A stretch of DNA of 5,230 nucleotides from contig JAAUPU010000300.1 in assembly GCA_012032975.1 (NCBI GenBank), positions 1 through 5,230 of the forward strand. Reading direction: 5' to 3'. Origin of the DNA: Caldilineaceae bacterium. Lineage in GTDB: Bacteria > Chloroflexota > Anaerolineae > Caldilineales > Caldilineaceae. The position numbers were made by a program, and so were the translations under genes. This document shows, in pieces, positions 4,492 to 5,230 of the stretch (position 1 is the first letter of the stretch; each line of letters starts with the position of its first letter). The notes under the pieces are model-generated. The model ran no database searches, had not been told where the DNA came from, and saw only the letters and a list, made by a program, of their open reading frames with translations.

Positions 4492-5230
4492 GTGGCAGAT
4501 TGTGATGTATTGATCGTTGGCGCTGGACACAATGCGTTGGTCTGCGCCGGATACCTGGCCAAGGCCGGTTACAAAGTGATCATGCTTGAGCGGCGGCATA
4601 CGGTCGGCGGCGCGGTGGTGACCGAGGAGATCGTGCCTGGCTTCAAGTTCGACCTGGGTGGCTCGGCCCACATCCTCATCCACCACACGCCGATTGTGGA
4701 GGATCTCAATCTCGCTGCCTATGGCCTGCGCTACATCGACGTGGACCCCCTCTTCTTCGCGCCCTTTCCAGATGGCAGCCACATCACCATCTGGAAAGAC
4801 CTGGAGCGCACCTGCGAGAGCATCGCCCAAGTTTCGCCCGCCGATGCCGACGCGTACCGAAAATTCATCCACACCTGGCAACCACTGGCCAAGGGAATGG
4901 TGGGCAGCTTCCTTGAAGCGCCGACAGCCACGAACCTGGTAAAGAACCTGGCCATGAACACTGCTTCTGGTTCGGAGCGCTTCGAGCGGCTGTCCGACAT
5001 CCTGCGCGGCTATGGCCAGGTGCTGCGCCAAAGCTTCAGCGACCCGCGCGTCCAGGCGTTGATCGGCTGATGGCGGCTCAATCTGGCCCGCCGCCGGGCG
5101 AACCGCTCTCCGCTCCCTTCGCACTCTGGCAACCCATGTATCACCACTCCGGTATCAGGCGACCAGAAGGCGGTTCGGGCATGTTGACCCAGGCGCTGGC
5201 GCGTATGATCCAGGCCCACGGTGGCCAGAT
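4492..5230 (+). CDS. crtO: CrtO-like beta-carotene ketolase (FAD-dependent), N-terminal half, one-base deletion
   Basis: FAD-dependent oxidoreductase of the phytoene-desaturase superfamily (COG1233), closest by eye to CrtO, which puts 4-keto groups on carotenoid rings at the membrane. The start is GTG 4492; the stop at 4483 excludes a longer form, and the ribosome site is weak (AGGAG only at 4466-4470). The dinucleotide fold is [20 protein letters not shown], with E33 ending the second strand and VGGAVVTEE after it. GHNALV rather than GHNGLV, and [19 protein letters not shown] followed by YIDVDPLFF, are the CrtO pattern. At 5068-5070 the frame ends in TGA after 192 codons. Restoring one G (TGA to TGGA) continues as [18 protein letters not shown], then WQPMYHHSG and [16 protein letters not shown], exactly what the family has next. 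So one base is missing, by mutation or sequencing error. About 246 of some 510-540 residues are in the window. Confidence 0.82.

Noticed and set aside
4402..5124. 240-codon minus-strand ORF
   Set aside because: Antisense to the CrtO-like gene, whose plus-strand product has clear family motifs; the minus product has none and is a codon-bias shadow.

Overview
This window looks like a bacterial accessory region lying next to a chromosomal carotenoid gene. The organism cannot be fixed from 5 kb. A CrtO-type carotenoid ketolase, an MNT/HEPN pair, a PIN/ribbon-helix-helix pair and an integron-like half repeat would together suit a pigmented Chloroflexota bacterium; Deinococcus or cyanobacterial relatives are less likely. 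This is inference from gene content, not a search result.

Layout. (1) 1-409, minus strand: the MntA/HepT toxin-antitoxin pair (MNT nucleotidyltransferase antitoxin, then HEPN toxin). The two genes overlap by four bases, mntA has one frame break, and hepT runs off the left edge. (2) 464-593: a short spacer holding a possible relic of a membrane tail. (3) 594-1099, minus: an AT-rich, unidentified gene that keeps only its C-terminal part, with a frame break at a run of five T. (4) 1100-2483: an IS3-family element with inverted ends and one fused OrfAB transposase read on the minus strand. (5) 2484-3102, plus: a PIN-domain toxin without its N-terminus, followed with a four-base overlap by an intact ribbon-helix-helix (HicB-like) antitoxin. 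(6) 3103-3362: non-coding DNA with a GC-rich imperfect hairpin that resembles half of an integron attC site. (7) 3363-3722, plus: a small four-helix membrane protein of unknown role. (8) 3723-4491: about 770 bases without a convincing gene; two weak ORFs are recorded. (9) 4492-5230, plus: the N-terminal half of a CrtO-like FAD-dependent carotenoid ketolase, with a one-base deletion at 5068-5070 and the 3' end beyond the window.

Two themes stand out. First, the IS sits between two divergent genes that have both lost their 5' ends at its two borders, so the locus was rearranged and is not a simple insertion. The toxin was beheaded while its antitoxin survived. Second, three genes are each broken by a one-base length change in a run of one base (C4 at 259-262, A5 at 832-836, GG to G at 5068-5070), and the transposase is fused across an A9 run. 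That pattern fits homopolymer sequencing error at least as well as gene decay, and should be settled before any of these genes is called dead. I see no CRISPR array, rRNA or tRNA, and no clearly new multi-gene system.
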